A DNA stretch of 33,886 nt from Branchiostoma floridae (Eukaryota > Chordata > Leptocardii > Amphioxiformes > Branchiostomatidae). The DNA lies in contig NC_049996.1 of NCBI RefSeq assembly GCF_000003815.2, positions 12,873,555 to 12,907,440 on the forward strand, written 5' to 3'. Below are positions 29,850 to 33,886 of the stretch, one piece after another. Position 1 is the stretch's first letter, and every line of letters starts with the position of its first letter. The translations under genes and the position numbers were made by a program. A model generated the notes under the pieces. The model searched no databases. It had not been told where the DNA came from and was given only the letters and a program-made list of their open reading frames with translations.

Positions 29850-30560
29850 CCCATATTGGAATGCTAGGGTTGATTTACCTTGCTATGTGAAGAAATGGTA
29901 GGAAAATTTACTTTTTTTATTATCATAATCTTCCATCAAAAAGGATCAGAGAAGCTTGGCTCCCTTAGTTGTTTTGGTGAAACATAAGGTTGGCTTAAAA
30001 AGTGATTGACATAGCTCGACAAACTAGTTAAAAGGGGATAATTGAGAAGGGGTGCTCCCTGTCGAAGGGAGTCCAAAGTACCACTACGCGGTATATTTGG
30101 GTCCTTCCGCCAGTAATGACAGTGTTAAGTTTGTGTCATCAAAAGATATGATATAAAGCGGACAGTAGACGAGTGATTGATACAACACAGCCACGTAAGG
30201 GGGAAAACCATTGTTAATTTTCACCTTAAATGAAAGTCATAAAACCAAGTTCTGAACTTCAAAGGCAGAACAACTGCCGACTGTACGTGATTGTTAGACT
30301 AGAACATAAATTACAGCATATACCGGTACGACATTTATGAAAATATGGTATGAAACTGTATTCTGTTTCTTAACTCTAATTCACCGTTGTTATGATCAAA
30401 CAAACATTGTGCTTTACCTCAAAATAGGGTGACTGCTTTACCCTTTTGCTTAGGAGACCGCTTTGTGACGTTATGTATGAATAACAACAATGAAAATTAT
30501 TATCAAAATATCATTGCGCAGACGATTCGCTCGAAAAATTACGACTGCATTGTTCACAAT
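29850..30560. other. Spacer, nothing recognised
   Basis: AT-rich DNA between the minisatellite and the 3' end of the minus-strand gapped gene. It should contain the 3' UTR of that gene. No coding or structured signal was found. Confidence 0.4.
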
Positions 30561-30566
30561 CCATCG

Positions 30567-32911
30567 CTAGTTGGCGCAACAGGATGGGGCCGTTGTCTCC
30601 AGAACCTGCGGCGCCTCTTCCAATGCCACCCGACAAATATCGTCTATCAACCACCGCCTGATGTATGTTGCACGCTTCTCCTCGTCCTCCAATAAAAAGA
30701 CGACAGTCTTGTGGATTTGGTTCAGTTCGTGAAGACTCAAGCCTTGCATCTCCGGCAGTTCGTAGTGAGTGTAGTCGGGTACCTTAGCGACCAGGTTGTT
30801 GAGAACTGTGTTGTCGCGCGTATGTGGGGCAACAGCCTCCAGCTTCGACCTGAGAGAGTTGGCGTAGTCAAGGAGCTCTNNNNNNNNNNNNNNNNNNNNN
30901 NNNNNNNNNNNNNNNNNNNNNNNNNNNNNNNNNNNNNNNNNNNNNNNNNNNNNNNNNNNNNNNNNNNNNNNNNNNNNNNNNNNNNNNNNNNNNNNNNNNN
31001 NNNNNNNNNNNNNNNNNNNNNNNNNNNNNNNNNNNNNNNNNNNNNNNNNNNNNNNNNNNNNNNNNNNNNNNNNNNNNNNNNNNNNNNNNNNNNNNNNNNN
31101 NNNNNNNNNNNNNNNNNNNNNNNNNNNNNNNNNNNNNNNNNNNNNNNNNNNNNNNNNNNNNNNNNNNNNNNNNNNNNNNNNNNNNNNNNNNNNNNNNNNN
31201 NNNNNNNNNNNNNNNNNNNNNNNNNNNNTCGTGAAGGGCCCTGACTCTTTCTTTCACCATCACCCTCTCCGTTTGTGAGGGGACTTGTTTGTGGCTGTTA
31301 AGGTTTGTGAGCTTGCTGCAGAACTGTCTGTCGATGAGGACACAGGTTTGCACTGTGAGTTATCTCCGCTAGAGGACACCTTAGGCTCGTCCTGGCCACT
31401 CTTGTCCGGTTTCTGTCCCTCTACTGTCTGAGAGGCGGACTTCAGGGCAAGTGCTGGCTCCTTTCTGTCAGAAGGGCTCTCCTGTTGGTCATCAGATGCA
31501 ACTGTTTCTTTCTTCGTCTCCTCAAAAGGCTTTGTGGTAACTAGATAATAAAATGATAGCATTTTAGTGCTTTCACTTCAAGTACTGAATATGGCATATA
31601 ACTAAACTTTTAAAACGATCTCTACTGTTAACAACTGTTACTCTTTACCGGTGTATCCAGTCACTGATTGTTTCACTAACACTGTACCCACAGGATCCGG
31701 AAAAAAAGAAAGAGAGCTCGCCAATCGGTACACTTGCCGAACAAGAAAACCAGATAAGACTGTCCTCACAGTTTTTCGAAAATTGTTTTTCGTTCATTGT
31801 CGAACTCGGAACTTCGAATATCGAACTCGTCGAACTTGTCTTTCTATATCACCGAAATCGTTGTAGCTACCCTTTCGTACAATATGAATTTTTACACGAA
31901 CTCGTCAGGGCGTCAACAGAAACAGACATTTTATGTAGAGTATAGAAACTACAGAAGACATGGCCTACCTCCTTCATGAGCGGACGCAGTCGCCTCACTG
32001 TTCTTCTTTGTGAAGAACCCGAACCACCTGTGGATCCGGCTCGGTTTGACATCCCCCTCTCCGCCATTTGTGAGGGTTTGCCCTGTTGTTGCGGAACTTG
32101 GTGAGCTGGATGCTGCACTTGGCGATGAAGACGCAGGTTTCTTGTCTGGGTTGTCTTCGCTAGCAGACGTTGGTGGTTTCCCTTGGCCGGTCTTGTCCAG
32201 TTTCTCTGTACCAACCGTTTGAAAGGCGGTCTTGACTGTGACATCATTCGACCCAGTTGAGCTCTCCGATCGGTCTTTGGGGGTTTCGTTGCCCTCAGAA
32301 GGCTTTGTGGTGGTGCCTGGATATAGAAATTGTTACCGCATTTTATATGACATGTTTCAGGACGTTTCAAACCACTATAATGACGCTACGCGAGTGTCAC
32401 ACTATGCAAAACTCAGTCAGCCATTCGTTCAGTATTTCAAAGTAAGACCGACTGACAAGACTGGTTGGAAACAGACTGAAACTCGGTTTTACATCAAGAA
32501 ATGTATTAAAAAACGTTGTCCTGTTAGATTGTGAAGTTTAGTGCGTTTCTTCGTGGATGACTATTTGCTCTGTGCCGAAAAACCGTTATAAAAAAGGATA
32601 GTTCATGGCAACATACTCATGCATGCGTCAACAAACAAAAACCTAACTTACTGCCGGAAAGTAGAGTTAGCTCCTACCTTTCTCCTGTGTGGTTTTCTTT
32701 TCCACCTTCGGACCGTTCACAGCTACANNNNNNNNNNNNNNNNNNNNNNNNNNNNNNNNNNNNNNNNNNNNNNNNNNNNNNNNNNNNNNNNNNNNNNNNN
32801 NNNNNNNNNNNNNNNNNNNNNNNNNNNCAGTAACGTCAGGAACTGAAAACACGCCAGAAAGGCGCCTGTGTCCCTGTCGGCACTAGGTTCGCTGTCTCCC
32901 ATTTTTATCAT
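30567..32911 (-). CDS. Unrecognised gapped gene with duplicated Ser/Thr-rich exons
   Basis: Minus-strand gene interrupted by two N-gaps. The likely start is ATG at 32911 (or 32902, better context: MGDSEPSADRDTG), running into the 100-N gap. An exon then ends at 32688 (VAVNGPKVEKKTTQEK), followed by exon 32316-31969 (348 nt, phase 1-1). The next exon starts at 31540 and opens TTKPFEETKK; a 349-N gap follows, then a last exon from within the gap to TAG at 30569-30567. Exons 32316 and 31540 are paralogous: TTKPSEGNE versus TTKPFEETK, SQTVEGQKPDKSGQ versus FQTVGTEKLDKTGQ, both Ser/Ala-rich afterwards. The first copy ends basic and aromatic (RIHRWFGFFTKK). The 105-residue C-terminal exon is Leu/Glu-rich and probably helical (VFLLEDEEKRATYIRRWLI). 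The second copy loses frame near 31279-31312 and stops at 31260. No TM is seen. Family unknown. Confidence 0.6.
30880..31228. other. Assembly gap (349 N)
   Basis: Run of N inside the minus-strand unrecognised gene. It hides at least the 5' end of its last exon and the 3' end of the second Ser/Thr-rich exon. The length is not a round number, so it may be an estimated gap size. Confidence 0.99.
32728..32827. other. Assembly gap (100 N)
   Basis: Exactly 100 N, a conventional placeholder for a gap of unknown size. It splits the N-terminal part of the minus-strand gene, so reading frames across it are not meaningful. Confidence 0.99.
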
Positions 32912-33046
32912 AAAAGAATGTTTTAACTACTCGAATCTTGCACAGACACGTAACACGGTGTACTCGAGCCTGTAGGCAATGTTGTGTTTTGTGTCCGTTC
33001 TGTTCTACGACGTGGTTACAACAATGTCGTTCCAGAACAATTTTTT

Positions 33047-33234
33047 GTTGACCTTGAGATGACGTCATGGACAAAATCGTGAAAGTGAAAGTAACTGTTT
33101 ATTTCCATTGTTATGAAACTATCGGGAATTCACACTGTCATTACATTGTTATGAAATAATCGTTGACATTTAGATGATGTCATATAGAGAATTGTGAAAC
33201 TTTATTGTTTTACTTGCAGTTATGAAATAATCGT
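33047..33234. repeat. Diverged ~115-bp tandem duplication with CRE and IRF motifs
   Basis: Unit 1 (33047-33124) and unit 2 (33162-33234) share GTTGACNTTNAGATGANGTCAT, a middle with NTNGTGAAA, and an end TTATGAAANTATCG; a third copy of the end (TTATGAAATAATCG) sits between them. Unit 1 holds TGACGTCA (33060-33067) and GAAAGTGAAAGT (33081-33092); both motifs are degraded in unit 2. The region lies between two head-to-head genes and may act as their shared regulatory DNA. Confidence 0.65.
33060..33092. promoter_or_regulatory. CRE next to an IRF/ISRE-type element
   Basis: TGACGTCA at 33060-33067 is followed 13 nt later by GAAAGTGAAAGT at 33081-33092, which fits the IRF consensus (GAAANNGAAANN). 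It is about 150 bp upstream of the minus-strand gene's likely start and about 530 bp upstream of the plus-strand first exon. Motif evidence only. Confidence 0.4.
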
Positions 33235-33623
33235 GTATTTTCAGCTGCCACTGGAAAAAATATATTCTATAAATGTATAAATTTTGCACGACGAAAGCAC
33301 GCGCAACGTCTTATTATTAGAGGCCCAATATTTTCCAAAGTTTTCCTATAATCTAAGAACTGCGATATTGTTGTGTGAAGCATAGTTCTCTTTCAACAAT
33401 ATTTATAACATCACAGTTGATAAACTAACAAAGGTAGGTATTGATATTATAAAGTTTATTAATACGTTTCTGATTTTGAGTTTAGACGCGTCTCAATATC
33501 AACTCATATTGTCCTCGAGTTGTCATTGCTTATTTTCGTAGCGGTAATTAATGTAATTATGAACAGGTGGCATCCATGATGCACTGCGCCACACAACCCG
33601 CCAGGTGTGAATTTCTAAGCAAG

Positions 33624-33702
33624 ATGGCGTGGGGACTTGGCACGGGAAAGACACTTTGGTCAGAATTCGTCCTTGGGAGCCGTGTAACGTCGGTTTCGGG
33701 AG
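33624..33702 (+). CDS. Probable first coding exon of a downstream gene
   Basis: ATG at 33624 in a strong context (AAGATGG) opens a 26-codon frame, MAWGLGTGKTLWSEFVLGSR then VTSVSG. It ends at 33702 with a strong donor (GGAG|GTAAGT, phase 1). AAGATGGCG at 33621-33629 also matches the YY1-type motif often found over the start codon of housekeeping genes. The remainder of the gene lies beyond the window. I do not recognise the protein; a short basic, non-acidic start would suit a mitochondrial targeting sequence, but that is a guess. It is head-to-head with the minus-strand gene starting at about 32911. Confidence 0.5.
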
Positions 33703-33886
33703 GTAAGTCATGTCAGACTTTACGTGCTATCTTCTTGTGACCATTTTGGGCCGTAGTTTGTTAAGAAACGAAGCCACCTCACGGCAAATATCGGGAATTT
33801 TCTGACGCATAGCTAATGTTTGGTCCCGGCCATGTGACGTTACATGTAGCCATGTTTTTATAATTGTGCAATCTCCAAGCAGATGT

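Noticed and set aside
29486-29854. 122-aa minus-strand ORF with NF/FN-rich sequence
   Set aside because: Created by the minisatellite period at 29590-29840; low-complexity artefact.
1-33886. CRISPR arrays, operons, bacterial promoters or prophage
   Set aside because: Spliced exons throughout, tRNA-SINEs and metazoan domain architectures show a eukaryotic nuclear genome. The direct repeats have no unique spacers.

Overview
This is eukaryotic, intron-rich DNA, and the best guess is an amphioxus (Branchiostoma-type cephalochordate) draft scaffold. The reasons are a chordate LRP2/megalin gene with a deuterostome-like intron pattern, tRNA-derived SINEs and foldback/MITE elements in the introns, a single-exon LRR receptor with a tyrosine-repeat tail, and a secreted ALK/LTK-type glycine-rich protein. 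The organism call is inference. Two N-runs (30880-31228 and 32728-32827) and two apparent frameshifts near coding homopolymers mark it as draft sequence.

Layout. 1-15841 (+): the last 21 exons of an LRP2 (megalin) ortholog. They encode six LDL-receptor class A repeats, two EGF modules, a six-bladed YWTD propeller, two EGF modules, a transmembrane helix and a cytoplasmic tail with one FxNPxY endocytosis motif. All 21 exons join in one frame (924 residues plus a partial codon); the 5' part of the gene lies outside the window. Its introns hold two SINEs (one with a perfect 12-bp target duplication), a 2.48-kb TIR element with a 7-bp target duplication, a foldback element with an EcoRI-rich tandem core, two short MITE-like inverted repeats and several minisatellites. 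15842 to about 17240: long 3' UTR. 17240-19111: intergenic, with a cluster of candidate promoter motifs (CREs, an E-box composite and a perfect RFX X-box).

19112-19756 (+): an intronless 214-aa ORF of unknown function, possibly ciliary because of the X-box. 20024-22725 (-): a five-exon secreted protein with a signal peptide, an Asn run and an ALK/LTK-type glycine-rich domain; its last exon needs a one-base frameshift correction. 22726-25112: repeat-rich spacer. 25113-27752 (-): a single-exon 879-aa LRR transmembrane receptor with three 21-aa tail repeats, each carrying a Y-x-N (Grb2-SH2-type) motif. 27753-30566: spacer with three copies of a ~90-bp repeat and an A-rich minisatellite. 30567-32911 (-): a gapped, unrecognised gene with two paralogous Ser/Thr-rich exons and a C-terminal helical exon. 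33624-33702 (+): a probable first coding exon of another gene, head-to-head with the previous one across about 0.7 kb containing a CRE and an IRF-type element.

The genes do not form an obvious pathway. Megalin is an endocytic receptor; the GR protein, the LRR receptor and perhaps the gapped gene look like lineage-expanded extracellular or signalling proteins.
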